Positions 26,625 to 35,405 of a DNA stretch of 64,000 bases are shown here, one piece after another (the first letter of the stretch is position 1; each line of letters begins with the position of its first letter). The translations under genes were made by a program, and so were the position numbers. The stretch is from assembly GCA_016707485.1 (NCBI GenBank), contig JADJHN010000002.1:62001-126000 (forward strand). Direction: 5' to 3'. The DNA is from Lysobacterales bacterium (lineage in GTDB: Bacteria; Pseudomonadota; Gammaproteobacteria; Xanthomonadales; Rhodanobacteraceae). The notes below the pieces were generated by a model, which was not told where the DNA came from, made no database searches, and saw only the letters and a list, made by a program, of their open reading frames with translations.

Positions 26625-27617
26625 ATGACCACGAATGCAGCACCCGAGGCCATCGACTTCGCCGACATCAAGGCTGCCGCCTCGCGAATTGCCGCTCATG
26701 CGCTGGTGACGCCGGTACTGCAATCGCGCTCGCTCGATGCCCTGGTCGACGCCGAATTGCTGTTCAAGTGCGAAAACCTGCAGCGCGTTGGCGCATTCAA
26801 GTTTCGCGGCGCCTGCAACGCGATCTGGTCGCTGCCCGCTGCACAGGCCGCCAGGGGCGTGGTCACGCATTCCTCCGGCAACCATGGCGCGGCACTGGCC
26901 CTCGCCGCAAGCACGCGTGGCATACCGGCCCACGTGATCGTGCCCGAGGGGGCCGTGCGCTCGAAAGTAGCAGCCATTGAAATGTACGGCGCCACCCTGC
27001 ACCGCTGCGCGGCAACCATCAGCGCGCGCGAGCAGGCCTGCGAACAGGTGCGTGAGCAGACCGGCGCAACCCTCGTGCACCCATACGCGGATGCGCGCGT
27101 GATTGCCGGACAAGGCACGGCGGCGATGGAATTGATCGCGCAGGGCGGCCCGCTGGATGTGCTGCTGGCACCGGTCGGTGGCGGTGGCTTGATCAGCGGC
27201 AGCGCGATTGCCGCTGCCGCGCTGGCCCCGGACTGCCGGATCATTGCCGCCGAGCCGGCAGGTGCCGCCGACACTTTCGAATCCTTGCGCCAGGGCAAAC
27301 GCATCAGCGCTTTCGTGCCTGACACGATCTGCGATGGACTGCGCACCCTTGTCGGTGAAATCAACCTGCGCATCATGCGCGCGCACGGCGTCGAGGTGCT
27401 GACCGTCGACGACGAAGAAACGATCGCGGCAATGCGCCTGATCTGGCAGCGCATGAAGATCATCGTCGAGCCATCCTCGGCGATCGTGCTGGCGGCGGTG
27501 ATCAAGCATCGCCAGCGCTTTGCAGGCCAGCGCATCGGCTTGATCGTCAGTGGCGGCAATGTCGACCTGGACGCCTTGCCGTGGCCGGCTCGGCCATCGA
27601 CTGCGGGTGAAGCCTGA
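26625..27617 (+). CDS. PLP-dependent threonine/serine dehydratase family protein
   Basis: A 330-residue fold-type II PLP enzyme: Schiff-base Lys in GAFKFRGACNA, THSSGNHGAALALAA, and the phosphate loop VGGGGLISG. It lacks the C-terminal ACT regulatory domain of biosynthetic IlvA, so it resembles the catabolic threonine dehydratase/serine racemase/hydroxyaspartate dehydratase group. Exact substrate uncertain. Two bases separate it from tag, so it leads an operon of three genes. Confidence 0.85.
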   Translation: MTTNAAPEAIDFADIKAAASRIAAHALVTPVLQSRSLDALVDAELLFKCENLQRVGAFKFRGACNAIWSLPAAQAARGVVTHSSGNHGAALALAASTRGIPAHVIVPEGAVRSKVAAIEMYGATLHRCAATISAREQACEQVREQTGATLVHPYADARVIAGQGTAAMELIAQGGPLDVLLAPVGGGGLISGSAIAAAALAPDCRIIAAEPAGAADTFESLRQGKRISAFVPDTICDGLRTLVGEINLRIMRAHGVEVLTVDDEETIAAMRLIWQRMKIIVEPSSAIVLAAVIKHRQRFAGQRIGLIVSGGNVDLDALPWPARPSTAGEA

Positions 27618-27619
27618 AC

Positions 27620-28285
27620 ATGGCCGGCACCACCTCGAAATCCGGCATGGCTGCGCGTGCGCGTGCGCGGGAAGACGGAAAAGCGCAAGGCGACGGCAAG
27701 ACGCGCTGCAACTGGGCCAGCGGCGCCTCGGTCGACCTGCCTTACCGGCGTTATCACGACGAGGAATGGGGGGTGCCGGTGCATGAGGATCGCCGCCTGT
27801 TCGAGTTCATCGTGCTCGAAGGCGCCCAGGCCGGACTGAGCTGGCGCACGGTGCTCGGCAAGCGCGCGGCCTACAGGCGCGCATTCCACGATTTCGACAT
27901 TGCCAAGGTCGCCGCCATGTCCGATGGCCGCCTCGAAAAGCTGCTCGTCGATCCGGCCCTGATCCGCAATCGCCTGAAGATCTTCTCGGCGCGCAACAAT
28001 GCGCGCGCGGCCCTGCAGATCATCGACGAGTCCGGCAGCCTGGACGCCTGGCTCTGGTCCTGGGCGGACGGCAAGCCCCTGCTCAATCACTGGCGCTCGC
28101 AAGACGAGGTTCCGGCAACCAGCAGCATTTCCGATGCCCTGAGCAAGGCCTTGCACAAGCGCGGCTTCCGCTTTGTCGGCTCGACCATCATGTATGCCTT
28201 CATGCAGGCCACCGGCATGGTCAACGATCACCTCAGCGGCTGTTTCCGCCATCCACGAAACCACGGCAAGGCCACACGGGCATGA
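27620..28285 (+). CDS. tag: DNA-3-methyladenine glycosylase I
   Basis: Base-excision enzyme that removes 3-methyladenine. The 221-residue protein has TRCNWASG, YHDEEWGVPVHEDRRLFEFIVLEGAQAGLSW, and the C-terminal zinc ligands in MVNDHLSGCFRH (His and Cys), pairing with the N-terminal Cys and His. A basic N-terminal extension of about 27 residues precedes the usual start; a downstream start is possible. ATGA overlap with the next gene. Confidence 0.93.
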   Translation: MAGTTSKSGMAARARAREDGKAQGDGKTRCNWASGASVDLPYRRYHDEEWGVPVHEDRRLFEFIVLEGAQAGLSWRTVLGKRAAYRRAFHDFDIAKVAAMSDGRLEKLLVDPALIRNRLKIFSARNNARAALQIIDESGSLDAWLWSWADGKPLLNHWRSQDEVPATSSISDALSKALHKRGFRFVGSTIMYAFMQATGMVNDHLSGCFRHPRNHGKATRA

Positions 28286-29196
28286 TTGTCACCAACCCCC
28301 AGGCATTCCTTCGGGCCGTCGACACGCTCGCCCTGAAAGCCGAGTTCCCGGCCGTTGCCGGCGCGGCCTTCATGGTCAGTCCGAACGGTTTCAGCCTCGC
28401 CGCCGAATCCGCCAGCGACAACCGCTACATGGATTTCGCCAGCCCGCCCGATCCGTTGCGCGCCCTCGCCGAGCATGCAGAACTGGCGCACCGTCTCGGC
28501 GCAGATGTCCCGCTGATCACCTTTCCCGGCGATCCCGAGGCCATGGACGGCGTATTCCCGAACAACGTCTTCGCCACCGTCCCCGGTCGCCTGATCATCG
28601 GTCGCATGCGCCATGCCGTGCGCCAACGCGAAGCTCTGCGCGAGGACATTCGCCACTGGCTCGGTGTCCTGCAGGGCCGGCAAATCATCGATTTGTCGGG
28701 GCGTAACCTGATTGCCGAACTGACCGGCGCCCTGGTCATCGACCGCGCCCGCGGCATCGGCTATTGCGGCCTTTCCGAACGCTGCGACATGGCCGGGGTC
28801 GAGGCGATGCATGAAGCTTTCGGCCTGCGCCTGACCTATTGTTTCGAGCTGGCGGCCGGCGAATACCATACCAATGTCGTACTCGCGGTGCTCGCCGGTC
28901 GCGCGGCGATCATCGCCGCATCGGGGTTCCGCGACCGCGCCGCGGCAACAGCGATTGCGTCGCTGTACGGCGCGCACGTGGTCTGCATCGACGAAGCCCA
29001 GAAACAGGCCTACGCCGCCAACGCGATCAGCCTTTCCAGTCGCCGCGTGTGGATGAGTTCGCGTGCCGCCGGCAGTCTCGCGCCGGCGCAGGTGCACACC
29101 CTGGAAGACGCCGGCTTCGCCATTGGCCAGGTCGAACTGGGCGAAATCGAGAAGGCCGGCGGCAGCCTTCGCTGTTGTGTCGGCGAAGTCTTTTGA
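28282..29196 (+). CDS. CtlX-like amidinotransferase-fold hydrolase
   Basis: A 304-residue protein of the guanidine-modifying (pentein) superfamily. It has FPNNVFATVPGRLIIGRMRH, the catalytic His in GEYHTNVVLAVLAGR, and the catalytic Cys in GGSLRCCVGEVF at the C-terminus. Closest in pattern to CtlX, a citrulline-utilisation hydrolase, and to arginine-deiminase-related proteins; the substrate is inferred, not proven. Its ATG overlaps the tag stop (ATGA). Confidence 0.8.
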   Translation: MIVTNPQAFLRAVDTLALKAEFPAVAGAAFMVSPNGFSLAAESASDNRYMDFASPPDPLRALAEHAELAHRLGADVPLITFPGDPEAMDGVFPNNVFATVPGRLIIGRMRHAVRQREALREDIRHWLGVLQGRQIIDLSGRNLIAELTGALVIDRARGIGYCGLSERCDMAGVEAMHEAFGLRLTYCFELAAGEYHTNVVLAVLAGRAAIIAASGFRDRAAATAIASLYGAHVVCIDEAQKQAYAANAISLSSRRVWMSSRAAGSLAPAQVHTLEDAGFAIGQVELGEIEKAGGSLRCCVGEVF

Positions 29197-29331
29197 CGCG
29201 GCGCAAAACCGGCACCGCGCCGCCGCTGAGGATGTCCCGTTCATCAAGTTCAGCGGGAATTCAATGCGCGCCGTCAAGACTGCATCGGTCGGGCTGTCCC
29301 GGCGGCCGCCCATGAGAACCCGACTACCAAG

Positions 29332-29580
29332 ATGATTGCGAATCCAGGACGAATCCGACTGTCCGCACTGGCGACGGCGCTTGCAGTCATCCTGACTTCC
29401 ACCATGGCCGTGGCGCGGGAGATCACGGTGCAGCAAGCGGTGGAGCAGGTGCAACGCGAGACCAGCGCCAAGGTGCTCAGCGTGCAGACCCTGCGCATCG
29501 GCAAGCGCAAGATCTACCGGATCAAGATTCTCACGTCGGGCGGCCAGGTGCGCGTTCTGGAAATCAAGGCAGACCAATAA
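29332..29580 (+). CDS. PepSY-like exported small protein
   Basis: An 82-residue protein with a signal peptide (LATALAVILTSTMAVA) and a PepSY-like half: TVQQAVEQVQRETSAKVLSVQTLRIGKRKIYRIKILT (shown in parts). It lies 12 bases before phoP, so it is the first gene of the two-component operon. Similar small PepSY proteins accompany PhoPQ in other bacteria and may tune the sensor in the periplasm, which is inference here. Confidence 0.8.
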   Translation: MIANPGRIRLSALATALAVILTSTMAVAREITVQQAVEQVQRETSAKVLSVQTLRIGKRKIYRIKILTSGGQVRVLEIKADQ

Positions 29581-29592
29581 CAGGAGATTGCA

Positions 29593-30309
29593 ATGCGTGT
29601 ACTACTGGTGGAAGACGAGGCACCGCTGCGCGAGACGCTCGCAGCCAGGCTGAAGCGCGACGGCTTTGCGGTCGATGCCGCCGGAGATGGCGAGGAAGGA
29701 CTTTTCCTCGGACGCGAAGTCCCCTTCGATGTTGCCATCATCGATCTCGGCCTGCCGAAGTTGTCCGGCATGGATCTGGTCAAGCAGTTGCGCGAGGCCG
29801 GGCAGAGTTACCCGATCCTCATCCTCACCGCACGATCCTCGTGGCAGGACAAGGTGCAAGGTCTCAAGTACGGCGCCGATGACTACCTGGTCAAGCCGTT
29901 CCATGTCGAGGAACTGCTGGCTCGCATCAACGCACTCGTGCGTCGTGCCAGCGGCTGGTCGCGTCCGCTGCTGGAGTGCGGGCCGATCGCGCTCGACACC
30001 ACGGCGCAGACGGTCAGCGCCAACGGCAACACCGTCGACCTGACCAGCTACGAGTACAAGGTGCTTGAATACCTGATGATGCACGCCGGCGAGCTGGTCT
30101 CGAAGGCGGACCTGACCGAGCACATCTACCAGCAGGATTTCGATCGCGATTCCAACGTGCTCGAGGTCTTCATCGGGCGCCTGCGACGCAAGCTTGATCC
30201 CGAAAACACGATCAAGCCGATCGAGACGGTACGCGGGCGCGGCTATCGCTTCGCCCTGGAACGCACCGACAACGGTGCCGAAGAGACTGCAACAGCGCCT
30301 GCCGTCTAA
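29593..30309 (+). CDS. phoP: OmpR/PhoP-family response regulator
   Basis: A 238-residue DNA-binding regulator. Receiver domain at residues 1-115: acidic pocket EDE, phospho-acceptor Asp in VAIIDLGLPK, and the conserved Lys in DDYLVKPF. A winged-helix effector follows (VDLTSYEYKVLEYLM, GRLRRKLDP, VRGRGYRF). AGGAG precedes the ATG. The PhoP name follows from similarity and pairing with the PhoQ-like kinase downstream. Confidence 0.9.
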   Translation: MRVLLVEDEAPLRETLAARLKRDGFAVDAAGDGEEGLFLGREVPFDVAIIDLGLPKLSGMDLVKQLREAGQSYPILILTARSSWQDKVQGLKYGADDYLVKPFHVEELLARINALVRRASGWSRPLLECGPIALDTTAQTVSANGNTVDLTSYEYKVLEYLMMHAGELVSKADLTEHIYQQDFDRDSNVLEVFIGRLRRKLDPENTIKPIETVRGRGYRFALERTDNGAEETATAPAV

Positions 30310-30323
30310 GAGCGGCCGGTGCC

Positions 30324-31709
30324 ATGGCCCGACCGCTTTCCCTGCAGACCCGATCACTGGCCGCGGCGGGCATCGCCCTCGCGGCCTTTCTCGGCTTGGC
30401 GTTCTTTGCCCTCGACCAGGCCTTCTTCGACGCCGCCCTGAGTTCGCAGCGCGAGCGCCTGCAGGGGTACCTGCATGCCTATCTGGCCGGCGCGGACACC
30501 AATCGTGCCGGCAACCTGATTCCACCCGAAGTCGGCCCCGATCCGCGCTTTGATCGACCGGGATCGGGTCTCTACGCGATCATCGTCGGCGACAACGTGC
30601 GCAACGCGAAGGATCGCCAATGGCGCTCGCCCTCCGCACTCGGACTTGACCTGCCGTTCACCACCGAGCTTGAAAAGGGAGTCAGCGAGTTCTCCGGGCC
30701 GCTGCGCTCGGCACAAGGCAACTTGTTCGTGCTTTCCCAGGGCATCGCCTGGAGTGTTGCCAATCGCCCGGAGTTGAAACTGACGGTCAACATCGCCGAA
30801 GACGCTGCCACCCTGCAGGCCCAGGTCAAGGCCTTCCGGCGCACCCTGCTGGCCTGGCTGGTTGGCTTGGGCGTATTCCTGATCCTGCTCGTGCTGGCGG
30901 TGCTGCGCTGGAGCATGGCGCCCTTGCGCAAGGTTGCCGTCGACCTCAGCCGCGTCGAGCGCGGTGCCGCCGAACACCTCGGCGACCGCTATCCGGCCGA
31001 ACTCTCGGGTCTCGCCACCAACCTCAACAATTTCATTGATTCCGAACGCGAGCGGCTCAAGCGCTACCGCAACACCCTCGCCGATCTTGCCCACAGCCTG
31101 AAGACTCCGCTGGCGGTGATGCGCACCCAGCTGGAAGCGGAAAGCGATGAAAAGCAATTGCGCTGGACAGTTCTGGAACAAGTCGGGCGCATGGACGAGA
31201 TCGTCGCCTATCAGCTGTCGCGGGCGGCCACATCCGGGCGGCAGACCTTTGCCGCACCGCTGCCCGTGGAACCCTTTGCCGAGGAGATCGTCCGCAGTCT
31301 GGAAAAGGTGTACGCCTCCCGACACGTCCTCTGCGAATTCGAGATTGATCCGGACACGCGCTTCCGCGGTGACCAGGGCGACCTGCTGGAACTGCTCGGC
31401 AATGTGCTCGAAAACGCCTTCAAGTGGGCCAGGCACAAGGTGCTGTTTTCGGCGCGGCCGCTGAATCCTGCCGACCACCGTTTTGGCGGCATGCACCTGG
31501 TCATCGAAGATGATGGGCCGGGCATCGCCGAAGACCAGGTCGAGCACCTGCTGCAACGGGGCGTGCGTGGCGATGAACGCGTGCAGGGTCACGGCATCGG
31601 CCTGTCGATCGTGCAGGACATCGTCAAGGCCTACAACGGCAGCCTCAAGGTTTCCCGCTCGGAAACGCTGGGTGGCGCACGCTTCGACCTGCGCCTGCTT
31701 GGCAGCTGA
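30324..31709 (+). CDS. phoQ: PhoQ-like sensor histidine kinase
   Basis: A 461-residue inner-membrane kinase. TM1 lies at about residues 11-30 and a periplasmic sensor region at about 31-170. TM2 is LLAWLVGLGVFLILLVLAVL. The HAMP is followed by the H-box LADLAHSLKTPLAVMRTQLE, N-box ENAFKWA, G1 DDGPGIAED and G2 GHGIGLSIVQDI. It begins 14 bases after phoP. In this group PhoPQ responds to divalent cations or envelope stress; the signal is not visible in sequence. Confidence 0.88.
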   Translation: MARPLSLQTRSLAAAGIALAAFLGLAFFALDQAFFDAALSSQRERLQGYLHAYLAGADTNRAGNLIPPEVGPDPRFDRPGSGLYAIIVGDNVRNAKDRQWRSPSALGLDLPFTTELEKGVSEFSGPLRSAQGNLFVLSQGIAWSVANRPELKLTVNIAEDAATLQAQVKAFRRTLLAWLVGLGVFLILLVLAVLRWSMAPLRKVAVDLSRVERGAAEHLGDRYPAELSGLATNLNNFIDSERERLKRYRNTLADLAHSLKTPLAVMRTQLEAESDEKQLRWTVLEQVGRMDEIVAYQLSRAATSGRQTFAAPLPVEPFAEEIVRSLEKVYASRHVLCEFEIDPDTRFRGDQGDLLELLGNVLENAFKWARHKVLFSARPLNPADHRFGGMHLVIEDDGPGIAEDQVEHLLQRGVRGDERVQGHGIGLSIVQDIVKAYNGSLKVSRSETLGGARFDLRLLGS

Positions 31710-31720
31710 GCGCCGCGGAC

Positions 31721-32917
31721 TCAGGCCGAAGCCAAAGCCTCGACTTCCGCTTGCAGGCGCGCCGTGACCTGCTCGCGGCTGTAGTTGGCAAGCACATAAT
31801 CGCGCGCCTTTTCACCCTGCCTGGAGCGCTTCCGCGCATCCAGCGCGCTCGCCCTGGCAAGCGCATCGACAAACTCGCGCTGGTTGCGATAGATCAGCCC
31901 GCTGCCACTCATGTTGACGTGGTCGACCAGCACCTCGCACTGGCCGTTGACGATCATCGGCGTGCCTTGTGCCATCGCTTCGAGGAGGACAATGCTGAGG
32001 CTCTCGTACGGTGACGGCTGCACGAAGGCGACGGCACCGGCCATCAGCTCGAACTTGCGTTGCTCCTCGACGAAACCGAGATAGCGAACATCCCGGCGAT
32101 TGCCGATGCCGAGCACGTCATTGCCGGTCAGCACCAGTTGCAGGTCCGATTGCGGATGGGCAGCCTTGAACGCCGCAAAACCGTCGAGCAACTGCTGGCA
32201 GCCCTTGCTGACGTCGATGCGGCCGCAATAAAGCACATAGGGACTGGCTTCCCGAGCCGGCGTGACGAGTTCGGTTGCCACGGTCATGGATACGACATTG
32301 CCGCCATCGAGGTTCCAGATGCGCGCGCCGAGGCGACGCTCGGCCTCGGCGTTCCACAGCACGCGAGGCGCCGAGCGGGCCATGTGCGCAAAGGTCTTCA
32401 GGTAGGCAGGCGGCTCGTCATGCAGCGCCGGCACCAGCGCCCAGCGCCGATGCGGCATGGCACGGATGCCGTCCAGCGTCATCGGATACAGATAGGGCAG
32501 GAAGAACACTGCCGCATAGTCATCGGCATGCGCGGCAAGATGCGCCTCGAGTTCCGGGCAATTTGGCCCCTGCGCGCGGATGAACTCCTCCTCCAGCGCC
32601 TCCGGCCAGCAGTAGCGGGCCTGCGGCGGTTTCTCCGCGGAGCGGGCAAACGCATCGAGCAGGTTGCGATGCAGGGAATGGAAGTACGGCGTGCGCCCGC
32701 GGGCAACGTGGAAACGGCGGATGCTGATGCCTTCGCGCTCTTCCACCCCAGCCTTGAGATCGTTGTCCCAGCGCATGTAGTCGAAGGCGGTCGAGGTCAG
32801 CACCTCGACGGCATATTGCTTCGACAGCAGTTGGGCGTACTGCCAGGCCAGCGCCTCGGCACCGCCGACCAGGCGCTCATGGCAGCGCGGAACGACAATC
32901 GCGATCCGGGCACTCAC
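31721..32917 (-). CDS. GT4-family glycosyltransferase
   Basis: A 398-residue GT-B retaining glycosyltransferase. The N-terminal fold begins IAIVVPRCHERLVGGAEALAW. The C-terminal donor-binding half has VLYCGRIDVSKGCQQLLDGF and an E-x7-E-type PYESLSIVLLEAMAQGTP. The start is GTG 32917, overlapping the upstream gene's TGA (GTGA). Last gene of the minus-strand polysaccharide operon; convergent with phoQ across 11 bases. Sugar specificity unknown. Confidence 0.9.
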   Translation of the reverse strand: MSARIAIVVPRCHERLVGGAEALAWQYAQLLSKQYAVEVLTSTAFDYMRWDNDLKAGVEEREGISIRRFHVARGRTPYFHSLHRNLLDAFARSAEKPPQARYCWPEALEEEFIRAQGPNCPELEAHLAAHADDYAAVFFLPYLYPMTLDGIRAMPHRRWALVPALHDEPPAYLKTFAHMARSAPRVLWNAEAERRLGARIWNLDGGNVVSMTVATELVTPAREASPYVLYCGRIDVSKGCQQLLDGFAAFKAAHPQSDLQLVLTGNDVLGIGNRRDVRYLGFVEEQRKFELMAGAVAFVQPSPYESLSIVLLEAMAQGTPMIVNGQCEVLVDHVNMSGSGLIYRNQREFVDALARASALDARKRSRQGEKARDYVLANYSREQVTARLQAEVEALASA

Positions 32918-33999
32918 AATACCGGCTCCAGCAGTTTCACGAAGCGCTGGCGCAGGACGTCATTGGAAAACGACTGCCGGTAGCGGCGGCGGCCACGCTC
33001 GAGCAGGTCGCTGCGCAAATCATCGTCGGAAAACAGGCGTGCGGCACTGGCCGCATGCAGCCATGGATCCTGTTCCTGCCAGGCGATTCCGGCGTCACCC
33101 AGGGTTTCCGGGATTGCACTGGAGGCATGCGCGACGATCGGCGTGCCCAGCGCCATTGCCTCGACCAGTGGCACGCAGAATCCCTCGTGCTCGCTCATCA
33201 GCATGAACACATGACTGGCCAGGTACGCCGCCTTGAGCTGGGCTTCGCTGGCGCCATCTATCCACAGTACATGCTCACCGAGGCCATGCTCATCAATGCG
33301 CTGCCGGATCGCCTCGGTATAGGCGTGCAATCGTGGATCCACCTTGCCGAGCAGGATCAGGCGCGCCGGCTCCGCATAGGCGCGCACGTAGGCGGAAAAT
33401 GCCTCGACCAGATGCAGATGACCCTTGTTGGGTGCGACTCGCCCGACCATGAGGAAATTGCGCGCGCCGTCGGTCAGCGCATCGATCAAGGCGACATCCG
33501 CCTCGGCTTCGACGATTTCCTGCACACGATGGAACGGAGCGAGTACATGACTGCGTTCGCGTGAAGCGCCAGCCGCGATCAGCTCCTCCAGGTTGTAGCT
33601 CGAATCGCCGAGATACATCTCGAATCCCAGCGCGGCAACCTTTTCCAGCTCCTTGCGCCCATTCTCGCAGGCGGTTCGATAGTCGCCTGAATACGCCTGG
33701 AAAAATTCGGGGGGCGTTATGTTGTGATACTTCACCATGCGCAATCCGCGGCAGCGCCTCAGCAGATCGAGCGCCAGCGGCCAGCCTGTCGAATAATGAT
33801 AAATGACCAGATCCTCGGGCCCGCCGGCAAAGGCCATCATTTCCTCGGCGGGCCAGGTCCTGCGCTGCACGCCACTTGAGGACTGGCAGAAGACGCGGGT
33901 TTCGATACCCAGTTCATCGAGGATCCGCGCCATTGCCAGGGCGTCGGCTCCGACGGCGTCCTTGCTGGTCAGGACCGGAATCAGGATCGCCGCCTTCAT
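32914..33999 (-). CDS. GT4-family glycosyltransferase
   Basis: A 361-residue GT-B enzyme: MKAAILIPVLTSKDAVGADALAM, RNFLMVGRVAPNKGHLHLVEAF, and the donor-site SEHEGFCVPLVEAMALGTPI. The N-terminal pattern, with VIYHYSTGWPLAL and MVKYHNITPPEFF, resembles mannosyltransferases of O-antigen clusters. Stop overlaps the next gene's GTG. A 74-base gap separates it from the upstream methyltransferase gene. Confidence 0.9.
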   Translation of the reverse strand: MKAAILIPVLTSKDAVGADALAMARILDELGIETRVFCQSSSGVQRRTWPAEEMMAFAGGPEDLVIYHYSTGWPLALDLLRRCRGLRMVKYHNITPPEFFQAYSGDYRTACENGRKELEKVAALGFEMYLGDSSYNLEELIAAGASRERSHVLAPFHRVQEIVEAEADVALIDALTDGARNFLMVGRVAPNKGHLHLVEAFSAYVRAYAEPARLILLGKVDPRLHAYTEAIRQRIDEHGLGEHVLWIDGASEAQLKAAYLASHVFMLMSEHEGFCVPLVEAMALGTPIVAHASSAIPETLGDAGIAWQEQDPWLHAASAARLFSDDDLRSDLLERGRRRYRQSFSNDVLRQRFVKLLEPVL

Positions 34000-34073
34000 G
34001 AATGATCGCCTCGCAGCTTGGTCAGCGAAGCACCGATTTGGCGGATTTGCACTTGCATGTCCACGATCCGATG

Positions 34074-35405
34074 CTAGTTTGGCTGGCTGGCAATCAGGCA
34101 ATAGCTGTCGTCGCCGACGGCCACCCGCCGGATCCGCACGAAGCCGGACGTCTGCAAGGCACGCTCGATGAGTTCGCCATCGACCTGCGCACGCGCGCGT
34201 CCCTCAAGGCGATCGGCGATCGTCGCCGATTCCGCACCCATGCCGAACAGCAACTGACCCGAGGGCCGCACGATGCGCCGCACCATGTCGAGCAGGATCA
34301 CCGCCGGCAGGCCGCGCAGGATCGAGGCAAGATCGAGGATGGTCACGGCGTCGAGGCTGTGATCGGCAATCCTTGCCAGCACCACCGACGGCTCGGCGAC
34401 GGCAACGGTAATGCCGGCATCACGGATGTGCTGGCCGATTTCGGTGTTCTGGTTGATGGCGGTGACCGCCAGGCCACGACTGGACATCGACTGCAGCCAG
34501 TCGAGGCCACCGCCGATATCGAGCACCTCGGCCGCCGGCGGCAGACCTGCGGCGAACTCCGCGGCCCAATGCCGCAGACGGGCAGGCCGCTGCGGATCGG
34601 ATTCGAGCAGGCGCACGGCAACATCGGCATGCACGGCATCGGCCTTGCGCAGGTGTTCGCTTTCAGCGGTTTCCAGGGCCGCGAGATTCTGCCGCAACGA
34701 GGCCAGCCAGTGATTCATGCTGAGGACGAGATGGCGCAGCTCGCGCGCCTCCTGGAACGCCTTGCCGATCTCCGCATGCAATGGCGCGAAGCGCTCGCCA
34801 AGCGCCTGCATCTGCACGCCAAGCTCGGCGCCCTCGCGATCCAGGCGCGCGACTTCCTCGCGCAGCGGTTGCATTTGCACCCCCAGCACGGCGAGATCCT
34901 CACGCATCACATGGTCGCGCGCCGCATGATAGGCGTCTGCGGCGCGTTGGTGGCGCAGCAACCGCGGCAGTCCGCCGAGGCACACCAGCCATTCGATCGC
35001 ATAGCCGATGAGCGGAATGCGCATGGCCTTGGCCAGCAGATACCGCGGCAACAGCCACGGCACGCGAACGCCGACGGCGCGACCTTCGCCCGAAAAGCGC
35101 AGGTTGCCGAGAATCTCGATCTTGCTGCGCCCCGACTCAAGCAGTCTGATCTGCCCCGTGAGTCCGGCGGAATCGGGGCTGCGCCCGAGCAGGACCGAAT
35201 AGGCATGCTCGATGAATTCGACGAACTGGAAACGGGCCAGTTCGTCGATCGACACGGCAGTGCGCGCCGGCGCAACTTCACCAATTGCCCGTGGTGCAGC
35301 GGCAGCACGCGGATTGTGCGCGGCGCGCGTGCGCGCGACCTGTGCTTCGGCGCGGATTTCTTCCTGGATGCGCCGAAGGGAATTGTCTGCGTCAGGTTTT
35401 TTCAC
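34074..35405 (-). CDS. DUF4214 domain fused to an SAM-dependent methyltransferase-like domain
   Basis: A 443-residue protein. A DUF4214-like module (ARFQFVEFIEHAYSVLLGRSPDSAGL) lies near residues 57-110. A central coiled-coil with repeated LGVQMQ units (about 170-250) follows. A Rossmann methyltransferase region begins near residue 290 (AEVLDIGGGLDWLQSM, then LDAVTILDLASIL). GTG start at 35405 overlaps the upstream stop. It may modify or cap a growing glycan, as coiled-coil methyltransferases do in some ABC-exported O-antigens, but that is inference. Confidence 0.8.
   Translation of the reverse strand: MKKPDADNSLRRIQEEIRAEAQVARTRAAHNPRAAAAPRAIGEVAPARTAVSIDELARFQFVEFIEHAYSVLLGRSPDSAGLTGQIRLLESGRSKIEILGNLRFSGEGRAVGVRVPWLLPRYLLAKAMRIPLIGYAIEWLVCLGGLPRLLRHQRAADAYHAARDHVMREDLAVLGVQMQPLREEVARLDREGAELGVQMQALGERFAPLHAEIGKAFQEARELRHLVLSMNHWLASLRQNLAALETAESEHLRKADAVHADVAVRLLESDPQRPARLRHWAAEFAAGLPPAAEVLDIGGGLDWLQSMSSRGLAVTAINQNTEIGQHIRDAGITVAVAEPSVVLARIADHSLDAVTILDLASILRGLPAVILLDMVRRIVRPSGQLLFGMGAESATIADRLEGRARAQVDGELIERALQTSGFVRIRRVAVGDDSYCLIASQPN

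Noticed and set aside
24299..26980. 893-codon open frame on the plus strand
   Set aside because: Antisense to pepN, which has intact GAMEN and HEYFH motifs. The sequence shows no family features.
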